A DNA stretch of 64,000 nucleotides from Leptoclinus maculatus (lineage: Eukaryota > Chordata > Actinopteri > Perciformes > Stichaeidae), in the NCBI GenBank assembly GCA_032191485.1, contig JAVDOI010000012.1, positions 10,354,635 to 10,418,634 of the forward strand, given 5' to 3'. This document shows positions 36,878-49,269 of the stretch, piece by piece. The translations under genes were made by a program, and so were the position numbers. Below the pieces are notes generated by a model, which was not told the origin of the DNA, did not search any database, and was given only the letters and a program-made list of their open reading frames with translations. The number at the start of each line of letters is the position of its first letter. Within the stretch, counting starts at the first letter, position 1.

Positions 36878-36997
36878 AATAATTATATAAATGTCCCATT
36901 ATCAGCCAATAACTTACAATAACTTCCATAATAATTTATATAAATAATTATATAAATGTCCCATTATCAGCCAATAACTTACAATAACTTCCATAAC
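36878..36997 (+). repeat. 65-bp tandem duplication, about 1.8 copies
   Basis: ATGTCCCATTATCAGCCAAT occurs at 36891 and again at 36956, with the flanking AATTATATAA and AACTTACAATAACTTCC also repeated. Period is 65 bp. It abuts the TA array that follows. Confidence 0.9.
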
Positions 36998-37002
36998 TTA
37001 CA

Positions 37003-37095
37003 ATATATATATATATATATATATTGTATATATATATATATATTGTATATATATATATATATATATATATTGTATATATATATATATATATATTG
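37003..37095. repeat. TA array interrupted by TTG
   Basis: AT/TA dinucleotides broken by single G bases at 37026, 37045, 37072 and 37095, dividing it into blocks of about 19 to 27 bp. Confidence 0.9.
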
Positions 37096-38884
37096 TGCAT
37101 CCCTTCTAAATAGTATATGCACACAATACCAGTTACCATCTCTCACTTGTTCAGCCCTCGTCTGTATCAGACCGATCTTAATCCTAATATCCGTCATGTT
37201 CCATTACGCAGTGTCTTTTTTCTTCCCACCATTGAGATAGATATTAGATGCCATCTTCCTTAAAGCCCCAAAGGTTTCTGAAGACTTTCTCGGAGGTGTG
37301 GACAGCTCAGAACAATCTGTCAGCCTGCAGACAGCCTCTCCTCGTCATTGCTCTCGCTGTGACTGAGTCGGGAGGGAGAGGATGCTTTTTTTTTCTAACC
37401 AGCAGGTGTTCTCTGCACACTCCTAGCAGGGCCCCTTGGTCCCTCATCCATCTGCTGGCCGTCCCTCACACTCATTAAATCTGCCTGTCCCCAGGTGGCT
37501 GCAAGTTGGTGCGATGTGAATAAGCTCAAATGAACCACCAGGCAGGAATAGAGAAGAGAGAGAGAGAGAGAGTAAAGAGAAAATGCTGATAGATCTTTCT
37601 GATCACAAGGTGTGAGGGACTGTTTGTCTCTGCGGGCTCCAAACCAACAAAAAAAAACTACTCCAACTGTGAATTAAAGGGTTTCTCGAAGAAAGATGAG
37701 GTATGGAAAGAGACTCTGATTAAACTCAACAACCTCGATGAAGGCACTTATATGAATACATGTGTTCCCTGTTAAAAGTCAAAACCCGCTCTGAGACGCA
37801 TCCATCACACAGCCTTTTTAGATCATATGAACATGTCATATCAATTATAGGCTAAAGTAAACCTTAAGCGAAATGGGTTCTCTCTGCCAACCGAGTAAAG
37901 TTAAGTGCCTCCACCGTCTTTAAATGAAGACTCGTCTCTGTCTTAGATTCTGATACAGGCTTCTTCCTGTCTGTTCCCAGGGGCCCTTTCACTCATAATC
38001 CGTCCATGAATACATGTGTATTTTTATGACTAATGCAAGGCGTCTCAGCCCAACAGGGTCAGAGTGTGAAGACACTACACCGGCGTTATGAGGTGGATGT
38101 CATGGAAATGCTATTAAGACTGGTCCATATGTGCCGTTGGCCATCGAGTGCATGGGCTCACAAAGCCAAACAAAAAGCATGAAGTTTAATAGCTCTGCTC
38201 ACTGTTGTCATTACCGAGTTCAGGGTGAGGGCCCTGCCAGCTGCAGGGGCTTAATGACGTGAAGATATTTAAATTGGTGTGTGTGTCACTAAAATTTTCG
38301 TCATTCTCCGTTGACGTGATGAAACGAAAACCAGGGTCAAAAGGTTGAAAGGCGCCTGTCAAAAACCCACAAGGCATCTCCTCTTGAGTTAATTACGTTT
38401 CATTTATGTGGCTCGTTTCAACGCTATCTCCTCACATAAGAGGGAGTGCATGGCGGCGCTATCGTAGCTCAGGGAGCATCATTAAAACACAGATGGACCC
38501 GTGATCAGAACGTCTGCTGGGAAAGATAATGAGAGGTGTGGCGATCTCTGACTTTGACAACCTGTCCCTGAACCCAGTGTGACACAATACCACAAATACA
38601 TCCCACCTCTTTGCTCTCTAAAGCAGTACTCAGTCAGGATTCTCAGGTTCAGTAAAAGCTGACCTCCCTCTCTTCCTCTTCTTCCAGGGCTTTTGATCAT
38701 CCCGTTAGCCTTTATTTCACAGGTCCGGTCCTCCTAATCACAGCCATCTGGGCCTGTTTTGCTTCTGGACTATGTTGCTGCATTTATGCAGAAGTATGAT
38801 CCCAGATTGAAACGGTAACTTTCATTTACATCAATCTCAGGGTTAGCTAAACTATTTGGTATCAAATGTTTCTAATGCCTCCAC

Positions 38885-38970
38885 TTTTGATAACCACATT
38901 TTTGACAGTTTACACTGACTTCGGGACTGTTGAAATGATTTTTCGGGACAGTGGGGAAAAAGGTTAATCT
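38885..38970 (+). repeat. R2 interspersed repeat, fragment
   Basis: Shares TTTTTGACAGTTTACACTGA with 50315-50335 and GAAATGATTTTTCGGGACAG with the reverse-oriented copy at 53000-53285. Confidence 0.65.
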
Positions 38971-40213
38971 GAGCCTTGCTGTCAATTAAAGTTCTTAGAA
39001 AGAGAACCGAACTCAGCAGAAATTGGAATCGGTCAAAAAAGTAAGATGCATTTGAAACATCTCTTTTACCTGTGGTTCTCTCTTGAGGTTGGTCACAAAC
39101 AGAAGCAGTGCAAACTTTTGACTTGACCCCAGAGAAGTAGATTGCTGGTTTGGATTCTGCAGAATTATTTTGGGAAGTAGTATGTATTTTTTTCCCCCCA
39201 CCACAATGTAAACTTGACGCTTTTGGAGCCCAATGTAATGGACAAGAAGTCAAGCTGAAAACAGCCACTGTTCTCTGACTAGCTACTAACTAGCGGTTAT
39301 CTTTCACAAAAAGTTTGCATGGAGAGAGAGAGAGAGATGTATCTATGACAGTAACTGTACAGCAGGGGGCAGGCAGGCAGTGAGCGTACAGCTAAGATGT
39401 ATGTGCACCCCAGCTGGGATGATCCCTTAAGATCTCCATGCAACAACATGGACTACAAGTCATTAAGCATTTTAGTTCCTGCTCTATTAACTTGTACTGC
39501 GCCGGGGAAACGGATCACCTGCAGGAACACCGAGGGACACAATGAATTGAGGAATTCTTCTGACGAAATGTGACATAGTCCTGTCATGTGCTGTTGCTGC
39601 GTGGAATGCCATTTCATTGACAGCAGTGGCCGTCACTTTGCTAGATTTCCCAGCAGCAATGTGAGCTGGCCACCTTTCATTATTACTCTGTTGCACCAAT
39701 CCTTGACCTCTCTCCCCCGAGGCTCTCCTCGTCAACAAGGGGCCTTACGGATGTGATGAATGCACTCCCGTGCCTCTCCGGTCGAACATGAAACCTAAAT
39801 TGGAGTGCAAGGCATGCCAGAAACTGCAGCAGGAAGGACCGGCTTCTCCGCATTCAGAAATCCTCCACACATTCCAAATGAGTGGGAAATGAATATCAGT
39901 CCCCACATAATAAAAAAAAAAAAAAGACAGAGACAGCTGCATTGGCAATATACTGTACGTGTCATTAAGATCAATGTTGAGTGGAAGTGCGGTTTGACGA
40001 GGCAGAGGACGAGTTCTGATAACAGCTCGTCATTTTCATTCAAGAAACTTAACCTTTGTGTGAACAGAGTGCCTAAGGACTGAGTCCTAAATGCTGGAAA
40101 TTAGTTACCAATTTGGCACTTAAATCACGCACATAAATCATGAAAGTGGGGCTCATTTGTGAAGATTATCTTGCTGAACAAAACACGTGACTATCATAAA
40201 CGTCCCATTGGAA

Positions 40214-40229
40214 TTTTTTTTTTTTTTTT
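40214..40229. repeat. T16 homopolymer
   Basis: Sixteen thymines. Confidence 0.9.
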
Positions 40230-41576
40230 AGGGAACCAGAGCGATGCCGTCTTCTGAGTTGGCCTGCAAAAATACGTCATCCCTGCTGCATTTATCATAG
40301 AGCACATACCGATGCCTGTAAGTCAGTATAAGACACATCCTGCTATAAATCACACAGCACGGTGTAAGAGTTACTAACACCCCTTATAAATGCTTGCATT
40401 GATGCTTTGAGGGGTTGCTGTGGGCTTACAGGAAGTGCGCGCAGTGTACGATGTGCATATATTGCCTGTGGGTTTGTGTGTAATGACGGCACTTAAAAAG
40501 ATTCCAGGGAGCTAATAACTCCATCACCTTTGTGCTGGGTTATTGCTTGCCCTCATCTCACGTCTTTTGCTTTCCAGTGTACTAACTAGGTGCTGATGAA
40601 TGCCAGTTATTACCTCACATCATTAATCGCACCTCATTTTCTGGGGCTGATGGGACAAAATAGGCAGATTTGGACTCCAGTCAGAAGAGAGGGATTGCCC
40701 AAGAATAGCTCATGAAGCACTGCATGAGAATTATTGAGTTAAGTCATAGTTTTTTTTGCCTTCAAGATACAATAACATCCAAGTTGCTTAGCTTCTTGTA
40801 ACAAGCTCAAAAACAATGTATTTTGGGTGTATGCTACTTTTTGTAGAGCCAAACAAAAAGGCACTGTCTTTACAACTCGTCCTCCACAAACGGATCGCAA
40901 CGCTTGTCATGTGGGTGAGACATTTGGTCCGACATTCCCGAGCGATTCCAACACCTGTCTAAGACCATCCGTCACGGAGGAGGGGTGTATGCTGCTGCCT
41001 TCTGGCGCAAGGCACTGTGGTAGCGTTTCAAATGATTGCATGTGTACCGTTCGCTGTTGTTGCAGATCAGTTATCTTACGATGCCGACTGCCCGCAAAGA
41101 GAGGGGATGAGAGCCAAGGCTGCAGATGCTGCCTCAGTGATGCAGTCATATTTCACCCTCATACAGCGGGGTGTAGTTGTACCCAGCCGCATCCTGGGGG
41201 ACCCCTACTGCTTCGCCTGAGCTCCACAGAAAGAGTGGGCTACATGGAGAGCTGCCTGGTCTAATTATACTATGGGAAAAATAGCACAAATAACTTGTAT
41301 TTTAATGCAAAAGGGACTGTGGAAATTGACTCTGGTGTATTAACTGAAAGGAGGGAGGAATCATTCACACAGAGGAGGTTTTTCACTCCAAACCAGCAGA
41401 CTGCCACAGCCGGGTGCAGTGTTGCAATGGTAATGCTTAACTGAAAACAGAAACAGCCGCGGTGTTTTCAGGTTTATGTGTAAGGGGAGAGGGCTTAAAG
41501 ATGAGTTCTCCAGAGACAAATGGTTTAAAGGTCATATATTGTATGTCAAGAGCCAAGCATACCTCAGACGTGAATC

Positions 41577-41690
41577 TCTAAAAAGGAGAGGAAAAAAGGT
41601 AGGAAGGAAAAGAAGGAAGAAAAAGGGGGAGAGGAGAGAGAGAAAGAGAGCGTTAGAGAGAGAGAGAGAGAGAGAGAGGCAAGGTGAGAC
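41577..41690. repeat. purine-rich tract with (GA)n core
   Basis: About 110 bp almost entirely A/G on the plus strand, with a GA run at 41656-41679. On the magi3 strand it is a polypyrimidine tract. Confidence 0.85.
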
Positions 41691-41810
41691 TGAGAGATGT
41701 GGACAGAAAGCCAATAACCACATACAAAACAGAATAAGAGAGCAGAGGTAAAAATAAATAAATATACAGTGATAGTGAGGTGAAGGCAGAGGCCTAAACC
41801 GGACTTCCTT

Positions 41811-42030
41811 TATAACTCGCCTCCCGGTTGTATGCCTCGGCCAACCAGTCAAGATGAAGTTTACATCCACGTCAGTCCAAAATGTCACGCTTGCTTTATT
41901 ATTTTATTATCCTGTTATGTAAAGAAATGTAAAGAAATTCCTTCATGGCGTTCCTGAGATATCACGTTCACAAGAATGGGACAGACACACAAACATATAC
42001 ATGGATGGACGGATGGACAACACGAATAAT
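41811..42030 (+). mobile_element. short non-autonomous repeat (copy 2, truncated)
   Basis: Same left end as 30429-30813, with CGCCTCCCGGTTGTATGCCT and then CCAACCAGTCAAG. It carries a GGACGGATGGAC tract at about 42004-42018, but the hairpin end seen in the other copy is missing. Confidence 0.55.
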
Positions 42031-42104
42031 TACAGCGTTTAGCAATTCTGTGATGGGGAATTGACCCAACGTCAATGTTCCCCCAATCACATGACGAGGA
42101 CTCT

Positions 42105-42321
42105 ACCCCAATGCTAAAGCTATGCGAGGCTGTACTTATTGTAGGCATTAACCTGAACATTAATACTAGCATGGGAACATGCTCACAAAGACAAAGCCAG
42201 CATGCAAACGTTTGGCAGATGTAATAATTACAATGTTCAGCAACTTGATTAAGCGTGCTAGCATTCTAACATTTGCCTTAAACACAAAAGTAAAGCTGAG
42301 GTTGACGAGAATGTCATTAGT
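42105..42321 (+). repeat. R1 interspersed repeat, left part (interrupted)
   Basis: Carries GAGGCTGTACTT, GCATGGGAACATGCTCACAA and GAATGTCATTAGT in R1 order. It stops at TCATTAGT (42314-42321), where another element has been inserted. The R1 sequence resumes at 42738. Confidence 0.7.
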
Positions 42322-42737
42322 ATGGACGGGACGATATCGGACTTAATTGCGGAAAAATCCCCACTCACAATAAGTCGATTGTGGTGAATATCCATTATCG
42401 GGATCATTTTGTTACATAAAAAGGTATGTATTTATACTTTATTTCTTATGATTTCTAATTACATATCAGACGGTTTGTTTTAACATTTTATTTTTTAGAA
42501 TGTTCACTTAATGCAGGATAACCACTGCTTCACCCGGCTTTATCTTAAATAAGGTGCTGGAAGTATCAAAAAAAGCTTAAACTGGTAAATGCTCTGCATA
42601 GATTTAAGTGTGCGGATGTCTATTCTACTAGAATGTTCACTGCCATTTTAAGAGATTTAAACATATGATGATTATCAAGAAATATTTTTAATTTGCAGTT
42701 ATTTTAGCCAGGGTGAAATTTTCATACGGTCCATTAG
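42322..42737. mobile_element. transposon inserted into an R1 repeat, flanked by TCATTAGT duplication
   Basis: About 416 bp of sequence foreign to R1 sits between TCATTAGT at 42314-42321 and TCATTAGT at 42738-42745. The left end reads ATGGACGGGACGATATCGG. The right end reads backwards ATGGACCGTATG, after three extra bases. The 8-bp duplication points to a hAT-type element. The termini are only loosely inverted, so the class is inferred mainly from the duplication length. Confidence 0.7.
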
Positions 42738-42830
42738 TCATTAGTCTTGCATGAATTAGGTAAGACAGTAAAGCAAAGTATTGGATAAATTACATTTTGA
42801 CCTGATGATGAAGCTATGCTTGCAGCTGTA
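42738..42830 (+). repeat. R1 interspersed repeat, right part (resumed)
   Basis: Contains AGTATTGGATAAATTACA and TTTTGACCTGATGATG, nearly identical to 45950-45980 in the intact R1 copy, which shows that the two flanks belong to one interrupted repeat. Confidence 0.7.
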
Positions 42831-43479
42831 CCCTCAATGGGCCACGTGCCCAGTTTAGCCAACAATATGGAGAGTCAGGAGGAGCTGGTTTGAGGAAAGT
42901 GCATTAGTTAACGGATGCACGGCAAGACTGAAAGCAATTGGCTCCTTATTTATCAGTCCATTTGGTTAATTAAATAGAAGGCATTGCGAAAGAATTTGGG
43001 CTGGCTGTATTATCAACAGCTTGAACTAATTAATGTCAAGACGCTATTTAATTACGGAAACCATTTTGCAATTATACACACCATTAGAGTGTTTTCTTTG
43101 CCCCGTCAATAGCGTATCAGGCAGGTGTGGCAGAGGAGATGAGCAGGGCATGTGAGAAAATGAGCAGAATTATAGGGAGAGAGAAAGAGCTCGACGAAAA
43201 GAAGCAGGTTGAACGACCAGAAAAGGAAAACATTTATCCACTGCAGTGTGATTTGCACACAAGCCTGCTTTTCTCGCGGTCATCACCATGTAAGATGGCC
43301 ACACGGGAAGCCAATGCCTGATAGATTTAAAGAGAGAAGAAATAAAGAACGACAAAATTATGACATTACTTAAAAATGGCCTTTTAAAGTTCCCTCAGTC
43401 CTAAAATGGAATTAAAAAACACAGCCAAATGAAATCATAATATCTCAATCAACAATCTTTGCTTTGGCTATAGTGCTGT

Positions 43480-43496
43480 AAAAAAAAAAAAAAAAA
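43480..43496. repeat. A17 homopolymer
   Basis: Seventeen adenines with no recognisable retroposed body before them. Confidence 0.9.
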
Positions 43497-45549
43497 GGTG
43501 CTCCCCTTGATGGCCCAAGCCAGTTATTGAAACAATGTTTAATGCGCTAATATAAGCCTGTCACTCTATCATGCCACCCCCGGTGGTACCATAGAGTGTA
43601 TTGTGTGCATATACAAAAAATGTCGGTCTTGCACTTGCGTGCACATGCAATAGTGTGTCTTACTCTCCAGTCATGGCTTGTGACAGCCCTGGCAGAGGAG
43701 ATCAGCAAGGCCGACCACGATTCGACTGCTATCTGATATGCTGTCATTCAGCTCACACTGTGGCAGCACTCAGAGCTCTTCCCACCTCTGTGATGTGCCT
43801 TTCTGCCTTTTACTCTCCTCTTTGTCACCCAGCCTTTTCATTCCCCAGTTATCATGTTCCTGTCCATTGTATTGAAAGTGGGTTTTTTTCTGCCATTTTC
43901 CCCTGCCCACCTCTCATCCAAATATTAATCAGTGTCTTTGTCTGCAATGCAAAAAATTCTCATTACCGGTATCTTAAGAAGTCATGAAACCGCAAAATCA
44001 CAACTCCAAAAGTCCACAGCTTTTAACCAGGGCTTGTGTTTGAAACTTCTGTTGAGGTGTTAATCTGACCAGTGGAGCAGCTCATCACACGAGTCGTCAT
44101 CACGTCACTCCAACCGATCGCATTTGCATTCTGCTGTTTAAAATGACTCACAATGCATAAGGCGATATTATGAATAATGAGATATGAATGAATTTTGCAG
44201 TCTTAGCATAACCACGACCACGAGGGTCAAAAGTGCATTTGCCAATTAAGTTTTAAGTGAGTTTTAAATCCCGGTCTGATTGCCATCATTAGCTAATGAG
44301 CGACTCCTGACCCATCATTATGCAATGGAAGCCACCGCTCAGCCCGGCCAAAGACGTTTTTTTCCTCTTCTCCTAAACTGAGACCCCCGGATGGTATAAG
44401 CTTTAGGATTTGCCCAGTTATAGTGGCTAGGAACTAAAAATAAACACACAGAGGAATGACCCAAAGGCTCCGACGCCTTCTGCCTTGTGCACGCGAACAC
44501 GCACTGCAGTCCGACCGACGGTATCCTCAGTCAGAGGAGGCGACGTCCTTGAGAGGGTGGCACGCCGGCTCACTTGGCCGCCTGTTCTCTCCCTCTAATA
44601 TTCTCCTCCTCGCTCTTTTGCTGCTGGGGAGGGCAGAACGGAGATTAGACATGAACGCCTCTTCTATGTCAGCTGATCCGTTTATCTGGGTGCCAGCACA
44701 GAACGACGCTTGTCCCACAGTGGGGCGACTTTCTGACAAAATATGAAAATTAAATGATTTTTTTTAATCTTGCCTGTTTGGATTTTTTTTCTTTATTTTT
44801 TCTTCTTTTTTCTTTTAAAGCTGCTTCATGAAATAGTTACTCCCTTAGCGATTAAGCAATGGTTTGCCTTGGAAGGCATTTGGGATTTTCTAGACGCAGA
44901 GCTGTTGAGGCGGTTTGACTAAACATATAATCTAAAGCAAGGTTCAGCGGAAAAGCCACACCACAGTGGTCTATGAAAATATCAGTCAAAATATCCCCCT
45001 CCTCAGCTCACATAACCACAGGCACACACACACAATAACATGCACATATACACAAGTACTGTACACAAGAAATGTATTAACAATGAGGCCACTATGTGTC
45101 CCTAGCTGTTTGACGTCCCATAAATAGCACAGAATTAGTAAAGGGTCAAGTTGCTGGCAAGGGGAAACAGCAGTACAGCAAAACAGATGCATGCACACAC
45201 AAAAACATTCCCACACTTGGATGTATTTACCTCAATAAATGTAATGTTACCTCAGTCTCAGGGAGTGAGGCTGGCTCAGTCAAATCCATCCTCCGTTAAA
45301 CAGCTTTCAGTAACAGTGCCACTGATGCACATTAGAAGGCTCCACAGTGACCGTGCACAACACTCAATCTCAGGGTAAAAGATGATCGATCAACCTTTGT
45401 TTCGGATCAATGGACCCAAAAGTGCTGTCCGAGGGGGTCCTGAAAAGGTCCACAGCCACATAGCTACATTTCACTATATTTCCCACACATAAGGAGGCAA
45501 GCAAAGCGGACAAATACAAATTGATATTTTGATCACGAGGCTTCACTGA

Positions 45550-45700
45550 AACTAGGGCTGCACAATTAATTGCATATTAACTGTGCTCACGATTTTTGCC
45601 TCCCACAATTAAATGAACATGAGTGACTGCGATATTGACGTTTATTAAAATGCGTGCTCCGCTCATCGTAGAAAACTCCACTGCATGTCAAATCAAGCGC
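45550..45700 (+). mobile_element. hAT-like repeat left end
   Basis: Begins CTAGGGCTGCACAATTAATT, a terminus common to hAT-derived repeats in fish, followed by ACGATTTTTGCC-type sequence. The right end is missing, apparently truncated before the R1 copy that begins at about 45754. Confidence 0.5.
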
Positions 45701-45753
45701 CTCCTAAACTATACCTACCAGCCCCCAAGGAGCGGTCGAGATGTTTTTGCATA

Positions 45754-46158
45754 CAGCCATGCTAGCAGCTCTGTGAGGTCGTTCTAAGGCACAGCAGTGC
45801 TTTGAGCTAAATGCTATCGTCAGCATGCTAACATGCTGAATATGACAATGCCAACATGCTGATGTTAAGCAGGTGCAATGTTTACCATGTTCACCATCTG
45901 AGACTGATGGGAATGTCCTTAGTTTTGCAGGGTTGATCCTGTAAGTATTGGATAAATTACAACTTTGACCTGATGATGGCGCTAAAGGAGAAGTCAGGGG
46001 ATCAGGAAAATCAATAGGTTCTGAGGAGCATGAATGTCTCTGCAAACTGTTATGTCAATCCATGTAATAGTTTTGGAGATATTTCTGTCTTGGTCTGACT
46101 GACTGGCAGACCATTGCCATCACTGTAGCTATACCGCTAGCATAGCTAAAAAAAAAAG
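45754..46158 (+). repeat. R1 interspersed repeat, most complete copy, A-rich 3' end
   Basis: Starts at GCCATGCTAGCAGCTCTGTG and runs through GCATGCTAACATGCT, GTATTGGATAAATTACAACT, GACCTGATGATGGCGCT and GGAGATATTTCTGTC. It ends GCTAGCATAGCT followed by nine adenines. The A-tail suggests a retroposed element, though no coding part is present. Four other partial copies occur in this window. Confidence 0.75.
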
Positions 46159-47323
46159 AAAAGCCAGATCAATTGAAGGGTTAGTGGCCCATTGTTTCTA
46201 ATTTGTGATGCGAATATGAAAAAGGAAACCCCTGTTATCAGCCAACCTGTTGCAATAACTAACCAGGCATGAAACACTGTAATCAGTCTGCTCCCAAATA
46301 GCCATGATGATAAGCTTAACTAAATGATTTCCATCCATCCACAGTACACAATGAAAAAGGTGAGGTATTCAAAATTGGGAGCAAAGTACACTTTTATGGT
46401 CTCGTTTCTGCTGATGGCCTGAATGTAATAGCTGTGCATCAATCCACTAGAAACGGTTTGTCCTTGGCACTGGGTATGAATAAGAGATTAAAATAGAGGT
46501 GCCACACAGTCCAATCATCTGCACGACAATCAAATCAATCAAAATTCTACATCTATTGATGTCTGACAAAAAAGAAAAAGAAAGAGTAGAAGCCCTGATG
46601 GACAAAAGCTCCGACAGTCAGGATAGTATAACAATACAAGATCAGATGCTATTGTGGCCAAAAGAGGCAGAGTCCGAGGTAGTGTGTCCCCGTTTACCTC
46701 CCAGTTGTTCTAAATGAAAGTCATAAAATGGAGGTGAAATAATTTGATCTCAGCTGTATTTTTAACCATGGAGGAGATCTAATCTTCCCTTACATTTAAT
46801 TAATATTTCAGTTCTTTTGTCAAAATATCACTGATATTTAAAGAGGGTCAACCAAAGGAGATGCCTTCCACATGTCTAATACCAGAGCTAACTGTGCTGA
46901 TATTGCTGTGATTATATTAGATCAAGATTGTGTTTGCTCAACAGCACCAGGCTGCGCTTCATACAATTGGGTCGAGACCACAGTTATTAGCACAAATATC
47001 AAGCCTGTACCACTGCTTGTATTAACGTGACCATTTTCCAGCTGCACTTATCCTGCAGAGTCTGTCAGTCATTAGGATTCCAGTAGACCCACGGGGGAAA
47101 GCGTTGCTGAACCAAAATGTGGCTGGCCACTGCCATGTTAATTGTGGCTCTGACTCACACTTTGAGGGGAAACTGCAGCGTATGCTAATTGTTGAGGTGA
47201 AGCGGGGCCTCAATCAGCCCTCGTACATCGCTTCTTGGAGCCAGCGGGATGTTTGTTTTTACCCATTCAGAGAGAGGAGATCAGCTCAACAAGGTTCATA
47301 TCTAAAATCAAACAAACCTCAAC

Positions 47324-47341
47324 AAAAAAAAAAAAAAAAAA
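47324..47341. repeat. A18 homopolymer
   Basis: Eighteen adenines followed by GAAGAAGAG. Confidence 0.9.
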
Positions 47342-49167
47342 GAAGAAGAGCAATGCCATCCCCCGCATTCCTGACTCTTGCTACACGGCGGAATGAGACC
47401 CTTGCCTCTTCCCATCGGCACACCAACACAGCAATGTGGTTTTCTTCTTGCGCGTGATGCCGACAGCTTGCGCCACACCATCTCTTGGGCAGCCTCATTT
47501 CGCCTCATCTGAATATTTATGAATGTTGTTAGGCGGCCACATCCATTATCGGGGAGATTGCCTGGCATGGGGCTCCTAATCCCTTCACCCTGCTCACGTC
47601 CGTCCGGGATCCTTGCACTTCATCCAATTGCAGTCTGTATTTCAGCCTGGCTGCCATCAGCATTGCCAATGTTTGTGGAGCAAAATGAGAGGCGCAAAAA
47701 AAAAAGAAAGAAGGTATGGGGGAATAGGGGGGGCAATCAGTCGCGTCAAAAAAAAATCCATACATGAGAAAGATGAATGGGGTTTTCAAGGTTACAAAGC
47801 CTAAATTAAATCAACTAATTCCCTGAGGTGGAAAAACATGCTGGCAGGGCACCCCCCTCCCTGAGACAAGTATGAGTGGAAGTTTCAGGGCAAAGGTAAA
47901 ACAAGAGACCCACCAATGAGAGGAGACATGGATGCATGCCAGTGCATTTACACTTGAGTTGTCCCACTTTATCTGCACTTCCTGCAACAAGGCACTCACC
48001 GCAAGATTGATTAGCATTCTTCGGCTGTCTACAGATTCAAGCAAACAAGAGGTGGTCAAGGAGTTGTACAGCAAGTCCATTATTGCACAATGTCCTCATT
48101 GTTCCCCCCGTCTGGTTTAGAAGTGGGTGTATTTGACTAACATCCTCTATTCGCCCTGCTGAAAACAAACACTGTTGAATAGGGGAGGGAAAGGCTGACC
48201 CAAAAACTGCCTGATAAGAATCAGATCCAGCACCGGGGTCTTTCACCTTCCTTGATAGTAAAATGGAGGTTCCCTGAGTAGATATCAGAAACATAAATGC
48301 GGAAAGGTTGAATTCAATTGTCATAAATTTGGCAGCATGCGTTTGATCCGATAGGTGTATCTGTAATCGGACACTGCTAACTTTCTATGAAACATTCAAT
48401 GAGAGGATTTTGATTTCAATTGAGGGAAGTATTCACAAAAGATGTCTCAAACGTGCTCATCGCCAGTGTGACGCCACTGTGAAGCAGGCTCGTTGTCCCT
48501 CCAAGGCCGTGGCTTCTTTCTTTTTATGGATACTGTCGAAGAACAAGCATGACAAATGTAATTCATGTTCTTGTCATCCTATCCACAGAACCCAAAGTAA
48601 ATGCCGATGAATAAACCTACCGTGGCAAAACGATGGCATTAAGAAGAAAAAACTAAAAGTGGTGGGATGTTTTTAGTAAAAAAAAAAAGAGAAAATAGAA
48701 TAAGAGCCAAAAATACACACAAGCCATTCTTTATGCGAGAAGCGGGATTTCATCGAAGTCAGCTGTGACTAGGGCTACTGCGGCGAGCAAACAGACCCTT
48801 TTTTTTTTTGCAGCTTGCCCGCCTTCCCTTGTTTGCAATCTATATTCAGAGGCAAAGGCTGGAGATGTGATTGCCAACAGGGACATGAGAGTAATTTAAA
48901 ACAATCCCAGGCCATGGGGTGAATTTAAAGCCATGGTTAAATGAGGAAGCTGGGCGAGGAAGGACGGGTCTTAGACCGGCGATGGATGACTGCGGAAGAG
49001 GACGCAGGGCACACAAGAACCTGGATATTCCGCTGCACCTGCTGCTCGCACGATTACTCATTGTTACGCATTCAAGGTCTCCATGTGAACCGCTCTCTCC
49101 TGCATAACAACCTCCACTTTATAACCGAGACCATTCTCCCACTAGGCACATGAAGCTCCTTGAACTC

Positions 49168-49195
49168 CACACACACACACACACACACACACACC

Positions 49196-49267
<72 letters not shown>
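49168..49267. repeat. CA microsatellite, 100 bp, one C5 interruption
   Basis: CA repeat broken only by CCCCC at 49194-49198. UG repeat in the magi3 pre-mRNA. Confidence 0.97.

Positions 49268-49269
<2 letters not shown>

Larger units (their letters stand above)
32480..41800. other. intronic block: scattered repeat fragments
   Basis: Contains a GAT repeat (32975), a degenerate AGTC-type array (34562-34685), a hAT-like end (36346), a 65-bp tandem duplication beside a TA array (36878-37095), an R2 fragment (38885-38970), a T16 run (40214) and a purine tract (41577-41690). The direct repeat GGATACACTACTG occurs twice, 17 bp apart, at about 32740-32773. The remaining stretches of this block have no supportable feature. 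Confidence 0.5.

Noticed and set aside
38852..39268. Minus-strand frame of 138 codons
   Set aside because: Part lies in the R2 repeat fragment, and there is no family resemblance or splice context.
40827..41264. Plus-strand frame of 145 codons, possibly a reverse-transcriptase tail (GCMLLPSGARH)
   Set aside because: The phrase loosely resembles the end of LINE ORFs but nothing around it supports a LINE. Cysteine-rich chance frame is more likely.
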